DNA of 35,350 nucleotides from Bacteroidota bacterium (lineage in GTDB: Bacteria; Bacteroidota; Bacteroidia; Sphingobacteriales; Sphingobacteriaceae). The notes under the pieces were generated by a model that saw nothing but the letters and a program-made list of their open reading frames with translations, was not told where the DNA came from and did not search any database. This document shows positions 9,297 to 19,175 of this stretch, piece by piece. Every line of letters starts with the position of its first letter. The stretch's first letter is position 1. The stretch covers positions 1 to 35,350 of the forward strand of contig VGGW01000005.1 of NCBI GenBank assembly GCA_016868395.1, given 5' to 3'. A program made the translations under genes and the position numbers.

Positions 9297-10328
9297 ATGA
9301 TAAACTTCGACAATAAAATTTTTCTCATAACTGGGGGGACAGGATCTTTTGGGAATGCTGTTTTGAAGCGATTAATAGCCTCTGACTGCAAAGAGATCAG
9401 GATTTTTAGCCGTGATGAGAAAAAGCAAGATGATCAGCGTAAATTGTATTCAAATAGTAAAATTAAGTTTTACATCGGGGATGTACGTGACTACCAAAGT
9501 GTTTTAAACGCGGTTCGGGGGGTTGATTACATTTTTAATGCCGCTGCTTTAAAGCAGGTTCCTTCCTGTGAATTTCATCCGATGGAAGCTGTTAAAACGA
9601 ATGTACTAGGAACCGATAATGTACTTGAAGCTGCAATCCAAAGTGGCGTCAAGAAAGTAGTTTGTTTGAGTACTGATAAAGCGGTATATCCTATCAACGC
9701 AATGGGCATCTCCAAAGCAATGATGGAAAAAATAGTTGTTGCTAAGTCCAGAAGCTTAGATGCTCAACGCACCGTAGTGTGTGGAACAAGATATGGCAAC
9801 GTGATGGCATCAAGGGGATCTGTAATTCCTTTATTTGTGGACCAAATTCTTGAAGGTGTGCCCATTACGATAACAGATGCGGAAATGACTCGTTTCATGA
9901 TGACGCTTGAAGACGCTGTAGATTTAGTACTTTATGCCTTTGAATATGGGAACAATGGCGATTTTTTTGTTCAGAAAGCACCTTCCGCTACGATTAAAGT
10001 TCTTGCGACCGCGGTAACGAGGTTGTTGGGGCGGCCGAGTCACCCTATACACGTCATTGGGACCCGGCACGGGGAAAAATTATACGAGAGTTTATTAACC
10101 CGTGAAGAGAAGGCTTCAGCAGAGGATTTGGGGGATTATTTTAGAATTCCACCTGACCTTCGTGATTTAAATTACGAGAAATATATAGAGGAGGGTGAAG
10201 AGAAAATCACCGTAAGTGAAGATTACAATTCACACAACACAGAAAGGCTTGACGTTGACGGCATGGAAAAACTGTTGTTAAAATTGGATTTTATCCAGAA
10301 AGTACTAAAAAGGGCATCTGTTAGTTAA
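9297..10328 (+). CDS. capE: UDP-GlcNAc 4,6-dehydratase/5-epimerase (CapE/WbjB/FnlA-type)
   Basis: 343 aa; FLITGGTGSFGNAVLKRLI, IRIFSRDEKKQDDQRKLY, AALKQVPSCEFHPMEAVKTNVLGTDNV, CLSTDKAVYPINAMGISKAMMEK. Followed by CapF- and CapG-like genes. Confidence 0.85.
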   Translation: MINFDNKIFLITGGTGSFGNAVLKRLIASDCKEIRIFSRDEKKQDDQRKLYSNSKIKFYIGDVRDYQSVLNAVRGVDYIFNAAALKQVPSCEFHPMEAVKTNVLGTDNVLEAAIQSGVKKVVCLSTDKAVYPINAMGISKAMMEKIVVAKSRSLDAQRTVVCGTRYGNVMASRGSVIPLFVDQILEGVPITITDAEMTRFMMTLEDAVDLVLYAFEYGNNGDFFVQKAPSATIKVLATAVTRLLGRPSHPIHVIGTRHGEKLYESLLTREEKASAEDLGDYFRIPPDLRDLNYEKYIEEGEEKITVSEDYNSHNTERLDVDGMEKLLLKLDFIQKVLKRASVS

Positions 10329-10334
10329 TATGTC

Positions 10335-11450
10335 ATGAAGTTGCTTATTACAGGCATAAATGGATTTATCGGGAAGAATGTGTTTACTTATTTTTCAGAA
10401 AATAAGGATATCGATCTGCTCACCTATTCTCATAATCAAACCGATGAGGTGCTGGCAAGTCTTCTGCTTTCCTGCGATTTTATCATTCATCTTGCCGGAG
10501 TTAACAGGCCGGAATCAACGGAAGAATTTAAAACCGGGAATGTGGATCTTACCAACAAGTTATGCCGTATACTCTCAGAAAACAAATTAAGTATTCCCGT
10601 TATTTTTGCTTCTTCTACTCAAGCCTTGCAGAACAATGTATATGGTGAGAGTAAACAGGCAGCAGAATACGCTCTGTTAGATTATTCTGCCAAGCAATCA
10701 GCGCCTATTTTTATTTTTAGATTGCCAAATGTATTTGGGAAATGGGCAAAACCTAATTATAACTCAGCAGTAGCGACATTTTGTCACAATATTGTAAATG
10801 ACCTGCCAATTCAAATAAATGATGGATCTGCTAGTGTAACATTAACCTATATTGACGATGTGATTCTGCAGTTTGAAGCGATAGTCCAGGGTGATTATTC
10901 TGCAATGCCGTTTGTTCCTGTTAAAAACCAGTATAAGATTACGGTTTCTGAGCTCGCAGACAAAATTATTTCATTCAAATCCGAAAGAGCAAACTTAATG
11001 ATCTCCAAAGTAGGTACTGGTCTTGATAGGGCATTATATGCAACCTACATCAGTTATTTAAAGCCCGATCAATTTTCCTACAAGCTTACTAAACATACAG
11101 ATAATCGTGGAAGCTTTGTTGAGATGCTGAAAACTACAAATTCTGGACAATTTTCTTTTTTTACGGCATATCCGGGCATTACGAGAGGAGGGCACTTCCA
11201 CCATACAAAAACAGAGAAATTTTTGGTAGTGCACGGCAAGGCACTCTTTAAGTTTAGGAATGTAATTACCAACGAATATTTTGAGCTAGAGACTAATTCC
11301 GAAACACCGGAGGTAGTAGATACAATTCCCGGATGGATACACGATATAACTAATTGCGGTGCCGAAATAATGATTGTGATGCTGTGGGCTAATGAAGTTT
11401 TTAATCCTCTCTATCCAGATACTTACAATAGAAGCCTAAAAAATGAATAA
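10335..11450 (+). CDS. capF: UDP-2-acetamido-2,6-dideoxy-hexulose reductase with C-terminal cupin (CapF/WbjC/FnlB-type)
   Basis: 371 aa; N-terminal SDR MKLLITGINGFIGKNVF plus C-terminal cupin HTDNRGSFVEMLKT..GQFSFFTAYPGITRGGHFHHTKTEKFLVVHG. Confidence 0.88.
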   Translation: MKLLITGINGFIGKNVFTYFSENKDIDLLTYSHNQTDEVLASLLLSCDFIIHLAGVNRPESTEEFKTGNVDLTNKLCRILSENKLSIPVIFASSTQALQNNVYGESKQAAEYALLDYSAKQSAPIFIFRLPNVFGKWAKPNYNSAVATFCHNIVNDLPIQINDGSASVTLTYIDDVILQFEAIVQGDYSAMPFVPVKNQYKITVSELADKIISFKSERANLMISKVGTGLDRALYATYISYLKPDQFSYKLTKHTDNRGSFVEMLKTTNSGQFSFFTAYPGITRGGHFHHTKTEKFLVVHGKALFKFRNVITNEYFELETNSETPEVVDTIPGWIHDITNCGAEIMIVMLWANEVFNPLYPDTYNRSLKNE

Positions 11451-12570
11451 ATTAAAAGTTGCTGTTGTGGTCGGCACCCGCCCTGAAATAATTCGACTGT
11501 CACGGGTAATAGCAAAAATTGACGAATTTTGTGATTTGGTACTAATTCACACAGGTCAAAATTATGATTTTGAGCTGAATGAGATTTTTTTTAGTCAATT
11601 GGCTATTCCTACGCCTCATCACTTTTTAAATGCAGCTGCATCAAATGCTGCGCAAACTATAGGTCAAATTATCATTTCGGTTGATGAGGTGCTGCAAAAT
11701 GTGCAGCCAGATGCTATTGTGATATTAGGGGATACAAATAGTGCTTTATCTGCTATAGCTGCAAAGAGAAGGAAAATACCCATTTTCCATATGGAAGCAG
11801 GAAACCGTTGCTTTGATCAGCGTGTTCCGGAAGAGATAAATCGTCGCATTGTTGACCATATATCCGACATAAACCTAACTTATAGCAGTATAGCCAGAGA
11901 ATATCTACTAAGGGAAGGAATTCCTCCGGATATGATTATTAAAACTGGTAGTCCGATGTTAGAAGTATTAAATTTCTATCAGACTAGTATAAATGAGTCA
12001 ATGGTACTTGGAGATCTTGGCCTAAAGCCCAATGGTTATTTCGTTATCAGTGCACATCGGGAAGAAAACATTGATTCGGAGATAAATTTTAAAAAGCTTA
12101 CTAATTTACTTAACGCCCTTGCTGAAAAATATAAATTGCCAATTATTGTTTCTGCACATCCTAGAACAGCCAAGAAATTTTCGAATAATGATGTGAAATT
12201 TAATAGCTTGATACAGCTATTAAAGCCTTTGGGCTTTCCCGATTATATAAAGCTCCAGGTAAATTCAAAAGCGGTTTTATCAGATAGTGGCACGATTACA
12301 GAAGAGTCATCGATTTTAAATTTTCCAGCTATTAATTTACGTGAGGCTCATGAGAGGCCAGAAGGGATGGAGGAAGCGTTTGTGATGATGACCGGTTTGA
12401 ATCAAGATATTGTTTTTAGCGCTTTGGATATGCTGGAACAACAGGGACGCGGAGTTACTCGGACATTGCATACTGTAGATGACTATTCCTCGTCTAATGT
12501 TTCTGACAAGGTCGTTCGAATTATTCATAGCTACACGCATTACGTTAACCGAAAGGTTTGGAACAAATAA
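11443..12570 (+). CDS. capG: Non-hydrolysing UDP-N-acetylhexosamine 2-epimerase (CapG/FnlC/WecB family)
   Basis: 375 aa; VVVGTRPEIIRLSRVI, ILGDTNSALSAIAAKRRKIPIFHMEAGNRCFDQRVPEEINRRIVDHISD, VISAHREENID, SDSGTITEESSILNFPAINLR. Overlaps capF by 8 bp. Confidence 0.88.
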   Translation: MNKLKVAVVVGTRPEIIRLSRVIAKIDEFCDLVLIHTGQNYDFELNEIFFSQLAIPTPHHFLNAAASNAAQTIGQIIISVDEVLQNVQPDAIVILGDTNSALSAIAAKRRKIPIFHMEAGNRCFDQRVPEEINRRIVDHISDINLTYSSIAREYLLREGIPPDMIIKTGSPMLEVLNFYQTSINESMVLGDLGLKPNGYFVISAHREENIDSEINFKKLTNLLNALAEKYKLPIIVSAHPRTAKKFSNNDVKFNSLIQLLKPLGFPDYIKLQVNSKAVLSDSGTITEESSILNFPAINLREAHERPEGMEEAFVMMTGLNQDIVFSALDMLEQQGRGVTRTLHTVDDYSSSNVSDKVVRIIHSYTHYVNRKVWNK

Positions 12571-12589
12571 ATCTTAGTGATACTTATTC

Positions 12590-13255
12590 ATGAAACTTAC
12601 ATCAAGGCAATTAAATAAAGAATTAGGCAAAAAATCTTACCGACGTTTTCTGCTGAACGATAAATTGACAGATATCTTTAAAGACTTTCAAGTTACCAGG
12701 GTTGTCGATCTCGGTGGGTCCAATGTAGAAGGAAAAAAATATTTTAAATATCCCAAACACAAAGCCAAGGAATGGATCACAATTAATATCAGCGAAGAAG
12801 CTCTGCCGGATGTAATTGGATCTATCTATGAAACAGGGCTTGAAAACGCCAGCGTAGATGCGGTAGTATGTACAGAAGTGTTTGAACATTTGGCAGATCC
12901 TTTTGCTGCAATTGCGGAAATAAAAAGAATCCTAAAACCTGGGGGGATTTTTATAGGATCAACGCCATTTTTATTTAAAGTTCATGGCGACCCAGATGAC
13001 TATTTCAGATATACAGAGAGCGCCTTGCGAAACGTAATTTTAAAGGATTTTTCAAAAGTAGAATTATTCTCAATGGGCGGGGGATTGGGAACTGTTGGAA
13101 TGCTAATTACTCAGGTTACCAATGACATGAAATATCGTCTCATTAGATATGCTTTTATTTTCTTATCCCGTATGATGATTTTGACAGATTATAAAATGGG
13201 ACATGAGCGTAAAGCCGACCTGACAACGGGTTATATTTGGAGATGCGAATTATAA
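12590..13255 (+). CDS. Class I SAM-dependent methyltransferase (Methyltransf_11-like)
   Basis: 221 aa; RVVDLGGSNVEGKKYFKYPKH, VDAVVCTEVFEHLADPFAAIAEIKRILKPGGIFIGSTPF. Confidence 0.75.
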   Translation: MKLTSRQLNKELGKKSYRRFLLNDKLTDIFKDFQVTRVVDLGGSNVEGKKYFKYPKHKAKEWITINISEEALPDVIGSIYETGLENASVDAVVCTEVFEHLADPFAAIAEIKRILKPGGIFIGSTPFLFKVHGDPDDYFRYTESALRNVILKDFSKVELFSMGGGLGTVGMLITQVTNDMKYRLIRYAFIFLSRMMILTDYKMGHERKADLTTGYIWRCEL

Positions 13256-13297
13256 ATTGATTTGTCTTGAAAAAAGTCCTGAACCAAATATAAAGAC

Positions 13298-13846
13298 ATG
13301 AATAAACTGATAGAAGCTGATCTTTACCGCTATTGTAGAAATACCGGGTTTAATGCTTTTATAACTGGATTGAGATCTCCTGGATTTCATTATATGTACT
13401 TTTTTAGAAAAGCTGTAGCTTGTAACAGAAAGTCACTTATTGGTTTGTTCTACAGGTTCTTCGTAAGAAGATACATGTTTAAGTATGGTTTTCAGATACC
13501 TATATCCACATCGATCGGACCTGGGTTTTACATAGGTCATTTTGGAACAATTGTGATAAATGAAAATGCAAAAATTGGCAAAAATTGCAATGTCGCGCAC
13601 GGTGTGACAATTGGTCAAGCTAACAGAGGTAAGATGCGGGGCTGTCCGGTGATCGGTGACAAAGTATGGATAGGAACGGGTGCAGTTATTGTTGGTCGAG
13701 TCAGCATTAAATCTAATGTCTTGATTGCTCCCAATTCGTTTGTGAATTTTAATGTTCCTGATAATTCAGTTGTATTAGGAAATCCCGGTAAAATCATTTC
13801 CAAAGCGAATGCAACCGAAGGTTATATTAATTCTATCCTAAATTAA
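13298..13846 (+). CDS. Serine acetyltransferase-like left-handed beta-helix (hexapeptide) O-acetyltransferase
   Basis: 182 aa; PISTSIGPGFYIGHFGTIVINENAKIGKNCNVAHGVTIGQANRGKMRGCPVIGDKVWIGTGAVIVGRVSIKSNVLIAPNSFV. Confidence 0.82.
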   Translation: MNKLIEADLYRYCRNTGFNAFITGLRSPGFHYMYFFRKAVACNRKSLIGLFYRFFVRRYMFKYGFQIPISTSIGPGFYIGHFGTIVINENAKIGKNCNVAHGVTIGQANRGKMRGCPVIGDKVWIGTGAVIVGRVSIKSNVLIAPNSFVNFNVPDNSVVLGNPGKIISKANATEGYINSILN

Positions 13847-13857
13847 GGTTTTGCCGC

Positions 13858-15114
13858 ATGATGGTATTTAAGTTTTTATTCTTTTTAATAGGATTGTTGC
13901 GGGGCCTTATCGAAGGATGGAAATATCCGAAATCCGATCAGAGTATAATAAGTTTTTTAAATGAGCCTAGCTTTGGACATAAAATTACGGGACTTGATTA
14001 CCTCGCCAGGCTTTTTCCGAGAGAAAGGATTGTTTTATATGTGCTTGTTAATAGTAAGATAAATAAGTACCTTTTTGATCTGTACAGAGAATATATTTCA
14101 CCGGTTTTTGTATACCCCATATCGGCTAAGTACAATTATTTCCGGATTTGTGCACCAGCTGAAGCGTTGGGTATAAAAAAAGGGATTCAGATGGCCTTCA
14201 TATTCAGGTCGGTGGAATTTTTTATTCCTCATCCTGTAACGCTATACAGAGCAATGAATATGGAATACGAAAAAATGTCTGTATATAAGTTTTCGGATAA
14301 TGAAGTTAAGGTTCCTTACGAAACATTTTATTCTCATGGCTTTTTGCTGGAACACGTCAAACTTAACTCGATCGGGCTGAAAAAAGACGACCTGAGCAGT
14401 GTTCATCGTGCTATAAAAAAGGCCATACCTGAGGCGTCGGACAAGGTAATTAGCTTTATTTTCAGAAATGATGGCAATAAGCATCTTACCTTCCATGACA
14501 AGATTAGAGATAGTGGACCAGTAAAAAACTATCAGGAGGCTATCAATTTTTTGTCGTCTAAAGGCTATGGAATTTTGTTATTTGGAGAATTGGATTTTTA
14601 TGAATTTCATAAGATCAAGAACGTTGTGGAAGCATCCAGATTGGATTGTAATCAGGATTTATTAAACATTTTTTCACTAACCTACTCTTATTTTATAGTA
14701 ACTCAGCATTCTGGTCCAATTCATCTGGCTAATATTGCTTCAGTTCCGGCCGTGATTACAGATTTTCTCCCATTATGGCAAGGTTCATGTGGGAGTAAGG
14801 ATATTTTCGTGCCTAAAAACTTCTATGTAAGAGATGGAATGCGAAGAATCTCCCTTAGAACCATCTTTTCCAAATATAGTGATCTGTTTTTTGGTGCTTA
14901 TGATAAGTACCTGGAATTGGAAGTAGGCCCATCATTACCAGAAGATATCACAGCGGCTGTTGTTGAAATGGAGAATCAACTCGATATAAGCAGTAATTAT
15001 CAGCCAGATCACGAATTGTTGAAAAATTATAGAAGGATGATCCCGGCTAAAAGTCTTCACGCATACAGAAAGAATAGAATTTCAAATCAATTATTAAAGA
15101 AAGAGTTTTCATGA
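13858..15114 (+). CDS. Putative glycosyltransferase, resembling TIGR04372 family
   Basis: 418 aa; VISFIFRNDGNKHLTFHDKIRDSGPVKNYQEAINFLSSKGYGILLFGE, YFIVTQHSGPIHLANIASVPAVITDFLPLWQGS. Family call from remembered motif pattern only. Confidence 0.5.
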   Translation: MMVFKFLFFLIGLLRGLIEGWKYPKSDQSIISFLNEPSFGHKITGLDYLARLFPRERIVLYVLVNSKINKYLFDLYREYISPVFVYPISAKYNYFRICAPAEALGIKKGIQMAFIFRSVEFFIPHPVTLYRAMNMEYEKMSVYKFSDNEVKVPYETFYSHGFLLEHVKLNSIGLKKDDLSSVHRAIKKAIPEASDKVISFIFRNDGNKHLTFHDKIRDSGPVKNYQEAINFLSSKGYGILLFGELDFYEFHKIKNVVEASRLDCNQDLLNIFSLTYSYFIVTQHSGPIHLANIASVPAVITDFLPLWQGSCGSKDIFVPKNFYVRDGMRRISLRTIFSKYSDLFFGAYDKYLELEVGPSLPEDITAAVVEMENQLDISSNYQPDHELLKNYRRMIPAKSLHAYRKNRISNQLLKKEFS

Positions 15115-16091
15115 AAAGAGCAATTGTTACAGGTGGGCTTGGCTTTATTGGCAGCCATCTCGTTGAGATATTGGTAGAAAGAGGGTACGATGTTATAGTA
15201 ATAGACAACCTTGCAACAGGCAGGTACGAAAATGTTGAAAATGTAAGATCTCAAATACAAGTAATCGAAAATAGCCTCGATTCTCATGAGGTACTAGACA
15301 AAATTTTTCAGAAAGGTGATCTTGTTTTTCATTTGGCGGCGCTTGCCGATATCGTTCCAAGCATAGAAAATCCTGATAAGTATTTTCAAGCGAATGTGGT
15401 AGGAACGTATAACGTAGTAAGAGCGGCAGCAAATTGTAAAATTAAAAAACTTGTCTATGCCGCTTCATCTTCTTGTTATGGAATACCTGACCATTACCCT
15501 ACTTTAGAAACTTCCAGGATAGATCCTAAATATCCCTATGCTTTAACTAAACAACTCGGTGAAAGTATCACCCAGCACTGGTGCGAAGTATATAAGGTAC
15601 CGGTAATATCAACCCGCTTTTTCAATGTATATGGGCCCCGTGCAAGAACCAAGGGTACCTATGGTGCTGTTTTCGGAGTTTTTATTGGCCAATATGTTAA
15701 TAATGCCCCTCTTACCATAGTTGGAGATGGTTCACAAACTCGGGACTTCACATTTGTAACCGATTTGTGTGAAGGTTTAGTTTTAGCAGGAGAATCTGAC
15801 GTAAAAAGTGGTATTTTTAACCTTTCTTCAGGGAAGCCAGTTAGCGTAAAGTATATAGCTGACCTAATAAGTAAAAATCAGGTTCATATTCCGAAGCGAC
15901 CGGGAGAACCGGATATTACTCATGGAGATAATACCAGTTTTAAGAAAACTTTTAATTGGTCACCAAAGGTAACAATCGAAGAAGGTGTTGGTAAATTGAT
16001 GGCTGATACTTCATGGGCCAAAGATGCGCCTGTTTGGACACCAGAATCGATTTCCAAAGCAACGGAGGCTTGGTTTAAATATTTATCATAA
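15111..16091 (+). CDS. NAD-dependent epimerase/dehydratase (extended SDR)
   Basis: 326 aa; AIVTGGLGFIGSHLVEILVERGYDVIVIDNLATGR, YAASSSCYG, YPYALTKQLGE (YxxxK), FFNVYGPRA. Overlaps upstream CDS by 4 bp. Confidence 0.82.
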   Translation: MKRAIVTGGLGFIGSHLVEILVERGYDVIVIDNLATGRYENVENVRSQIQVIENSLDSHEVLDKIFQKGDLVFHLAALADIVPSIENPDKYFQANVVGTYNVVRAAANCKIKKLVYAASSSCYGIPDHYPTLETSRIDPKYPYALTKQLGESITQHWCEVYKVPVISTRFFNVYGPRARTKGTYGAVFGVFIGQYVNNAPLTIVGDGSQTRDFTFVTDLCEGLVLAGESDVKSGIFNLSSGKPVSVKYIADLISKNQVHIPKRPGEPDITHGDNTSFKKTFNWSPKVTIEEGVGKLMADTSWAKDAPVWTPESISKATEAWFKYLS

Positions 16092-16092
16092 A

Positions 16093-17592
16093 ATGAATAA
16101 AAAAATAATAGGCGATCTGAATGAAATAAAATCCATACATGGTAATTTGATCTTATGTCATGGTGTTTTTGATCTTTTTCACATTGGGCATTTAAACTAT
16201 ATACAGGAAGCAAAAAAACTCAATCTACCACTTGTAGTGAGTTTAACCGGAGATAAATATGTGAATAAGGGTCCGGGTAGACCGAGATTTAAAGAATTTG
16301 AGCGTGCAAAAATGATTGCTGCACTGGAGGATGTCGATTATGTATATATAAATCAGGAATCTGATGCAATATCACTGATAAAAAAGCTAAAACCAGTATA
16401 TTATTGTAAAGGTAAGGACTATGCAGATAGTACCGAGGATATCACTCAAAAGATAGGTCTTGAAGAGCTGGCAGTTATTGAGGTAGGTGGGGAACTTAAA
16501 ATAATATATACAGACCTTGAAAGCTCTTCAGAACTCATAAACCAAAATATTTCTTCGTTAAATTCAACACAGCTTGAGTTTATATCCAGGGCAAAATCTG
16601 TAACTACAGTAAAAGACGTTATCGGTGTGATGGACAAGCTGTCCAAACTTAAAGTATGCTTAATCGGTGAAATAATTCTTGATAAGTACGTTTTCTGTAA
16701 TCCTGAGAATCTCTCTTCTAAGAGTCCAACAGTATCCTCCAAATATTTGTACGAAGAAACATATTTAGGTGGAGTTTTGGCTGTAGCTCGTAACCTTCAC
16801 GAGCTCGGAGTAGAGGTAGAAGTGTATACATTAACCGGGCCTGATCTTGATGGAACTGACATTCGAGAGAAATTAAATAAGCTTCAGTTTCCTGTACACC
16901 AGTTTGAAACAGCAAGTCCAACCCCAATAAAGACGAGGTATATAAAGCCAGAGAAAAATCAAAGGCTTTTTGAATTATTTAACATTAATACTGAAAAAAC
17001 TTATCTGGAAGATAAATCAGAGCTAATTCAAGCTTTGAGAAATAAAATGTCTTCGTACGAACTTATACTAGCTGCCGATTTTGGTCATGGTTTGTTTAAC
17101 GTGGAAATGCTTGAATTTCTGAAAGAATATTCTAATATAACATTTCTAAATGCACAGACCAATAGCGAGAATTATGGTTTTAATTTGATCACTAAGTTTG
17201 ATAAACTAGCATATTTCAGTATTGATGAGCGGGAAGCGCGATTGGCTCTATCAGATCGTTTCTCGGATATAAATGTTTTAGTTGAAAAGTTTGGCAAAAT
17301 TTATCCTGATAGTGCATTTTCCATTACTCTTGGATCAAGGGGCTCAGTTTACATGAATAAAGAAAACGAAAAAGTATTTTGTCCTGCTTATTTTGATATG
17401 GGTTTGGATGCAACCGGAGCCGGCGATTTATATTTCGCTTTTACCTCGCTTTTAGCCTATTTAAAAACTGATTCAATTACTACTTCATTACTCGGTAATC
17501 TATATGCTGGATTAAAAACCAGGATTCAAGGAAATTCAGAAGTTGTCTCAAAAATTTCATTGATAAAAACTGTTACTTCACTATTTAAATAA
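16093..17592 (+). CDS. Bifunctional HldE-like protein with inverted domain order: N-terminal cytidylyltransferase-like, C-terminal PfkB-type sugar kinase
   Basis: Start trimmed from ORF-track 16024 to ATG 16093, just after the upstream stop. N-term ILCHGVFDLFHIGHLNYIQEAKKL..GPGRPRFKEFERAKMIAALEDVDYV..CKGKDY; C-term LKVCLIGEIILDKYVF..YLGGVLAVARNLHELG..ITLGSRGSVYM..GLDATGAGDLYFAF. Confidence 0.8.
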   Translation: MNKKIIGDLNEIKSIHGNLILCHGVFDLFHIGHLNYIQEAKKLNLPLVVSLTGDKYVNKGPGRPRFKEFERAKMIAALEDVDYVYINQESDAISLIKKLKPVYYCKGKDYADSTEDITQKIGLEELAVIEVGGELKIIYTDLESSSELINQNISSLNSTQLEFISRAKSVTTVKDVIGVMDKLSKLKVCLIGEIILDKYVFCNPENLSSKSPTVSSKYLYEETYLGGVLAVARNLHELGVEVEVYTLTGPDLDGTDIREKLNKLQFPVHQFETASPTPIKTRYIKPEKNQRLFELFNINTEKTYLEDKSELIQALRNKMSSYELILAADFGHGLFNVEMLEFLKEYSNITFLNAQTNSENYGFNLITKFDKLAYFSIDEREARLALSDRFSDINVLVEKFGKIYPDSAFSITLGSRGSVYMNKENEKVFCPAYFDMGLDATGAGDLYFAFTSLLAYLKTDSITTSLLGNLYAGLKTRIQGNSEVVSKISLIKTVTSLFK

Positions 17593-17615
17593 CTCAGGTT
17601 TAATCGGATTTTTAT

Positions 17616-18593
17616 ATGTCGTTATTTTCAAAATTGTTTGGTAAAATAAAGTTAATTGAAGGTGAGTTTAGTGGTAAACGGGTTTCTATCCTTCGTGAGT
17701 TTAAAAAGCCACCATATGGTGGTGGAAACCAATTTATGCTCGCGCTAAAAAAAGGATTTCTGGATTTAGGTACCGAAGTTTATAATAACAAAATAAATTC
17801 TGAAATAGACGCCTACATATTTGATTCAAGTTGGTTAGATAAGGACCTCTTAAAAAAACTACGAAAAGTTAAAGGGGCTAAGATTGCTCATAGAATTGAC
17901 GGTCCAATCCAGTTATATAGGGGAAGCGATAGTACTGCCGATGATGAGATATTTGAGTTAAATAAAGAATTCGCAACAGTAACTATTATCCAGTCTCAGT
18001 ATACACTTACAAAGTTACTAGAGCTAGGTTATCAGCCAATAAATCCAGTAGTTATCTATAACAGTATAAATCCTGATATTTTCTTCTCGAAACCCACCAG
18101 AGAAAAAGGCGATAAAATTCGGGTTGTATCTGCTAGTTGGTCAGACAATCCCAAAAAAGGAGGTAGCGTATACAAGTGGCTAGACGATAATCTTGATTTC
18201 AACAAAGTGGAATATAGTTTTGTCGGTAGAATAAATGAATCACTTAAGAATATTAAATTGATTCCTCCTGTTGATTCTAACAAACTGGCAGAAATACTTC
18301 GTGGTCAGGATATTTATATCACCGCCAGCGAAAATGATCCCTGCTCCAACTCGCTTATTGAAGGCCTGGCATGTGGTCTGCCAGCAATTTACAGGAATTC
18401 AGGTGGGCATCCAGAATTAGTAAAAAAGGCCGGACTACCGTTTAATTGCCAAGAGGAAATACCCGGTCTAATCGAGCAAATAATGGCCGACTATGTAAAC
18501 TATGTAGGCAATATCAATGTAAATTCTATTACTGATATTGCTCATCAATATTTAACGGCAATGTTTCAGGATGGTGAAACCCGCAAAAATTAA
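17616..18593 (+). CDS. Family 4-like (GT-B) glycosyltransferase
   Basis: 325 aa; AKIAHRIDGPIQLYRG, VIYNSINPDIFF, YITASENDPCSNSLIEGLACGLPAIYRNSGGHPELV. Confidence 0.75.
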   Translation: MSLFSKLFGKIKLIEGEFSGKRVSILREFKKPPYGGGNQFMLALKKGFLDLGTEVYNNKINSEIDAYIFDSSWLDKDLLKKLRKVKGAKIAHRIDGPIQLYRGSDSTADDEIFELNKEFATVTIIQSQYTLTKLLELGYQPINPVVIYNSINPDIFFSKPTREKGDKIRVVSASWSDNPKKGGSVYKWLDDNLDFNKVEYSFVGRINESLKNIKLIPPVDSNKLAEILRGQDIYITASENDPCSNSLIEGLACGLPAIYRNSGGHPELVKKAGLPFNCQEEIPGLIEQIMADYVNYVGNINVNSITDIAHQYLTAMFQDGETRKN

Positions 18594-18609
18594 TATAATA
18601 TTATAAAAG

Positions 18610-19161
18610 ATGGAACAGATAAAAACTTATATCGACGATCTGAAAAAGACGCTTGACAGCTTGAATATTGTGGATATTCAGCATGTTGCAGATACTTTTC
18701 TCAAAGCAAGGGACAATAACAAGAAAATAATATTTTTCGGTAACGGTGGTAGCGGATCCACTGCTTCCCATTTTGTTTGTGATCTTAATAAAGGATGTTC
18801 GTTTGAAAAGAATAAGAAATTTAGGGCTCTATGTCTGAACGACAATATCGCAACGATTCTTGCTTATGGAAACGATGTCAGCTATAATGTTATTTTCGTT
18901 GAACAATTAAAAAATTTTATGGATCCTGGTGATGTCGTTGTTGGTATTTCGGGAAGTGGGAACTCTAAAAATATCATCGAGGCCATAACGTACGCAAATA
19001 ACAATGGTGGAATAACTGTTGGCTTAACAGGATTTAATGGAGGAAAGCTAAAAGAAATTGCTGAGCTGTCAGTAAATGCAAATATAAATGATATGCAGAT
19101 TTCTGAGGATATTCATGTGATTATTATGCACATCCTTTACAAACTTTTAAGTAATAAATAA
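18610..19161 (+). CDS. SIS-domain phosphosugar isomerase, GmhA-like (sedoheptulose-7-phosphate isomerase candidate)
   Basis: 183 aa; IIFFGNGGSGSTASHFVCDLNKG, GDVVVGISGSGNSKNIIEAITYANNNGGITVGLTG, EDIHVIIMHILYKLL. Confidence 0.78.
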   Translation: MEQIKTYIDDLKKTLDSLNIVDIQHVADTFLKARDNNKKIIFFGNGGSGSTASHFVCDLNKGCSFEKNKKFRALCLNDNIATILAYGNDVSYNVIFVEQLKNFMDPGDVVVGISGSGNSKNIIEAITYANNNGGITVGLTGFNGGKLKEIAELSVNANINDMQISEDIHVIIMHILYKLLSNK

Positions 19162-19175
19162 TCTCGGATATAACT

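Noticed and set aside
16024-16092. Upstream start (16024) for the HldE-like ORF
   Set aside because: It would overlap the preceding SDR by 68 bp and add an unrelated N-terminus; ATG at 16093 directly precedes the nucleotidyltransferase domain.
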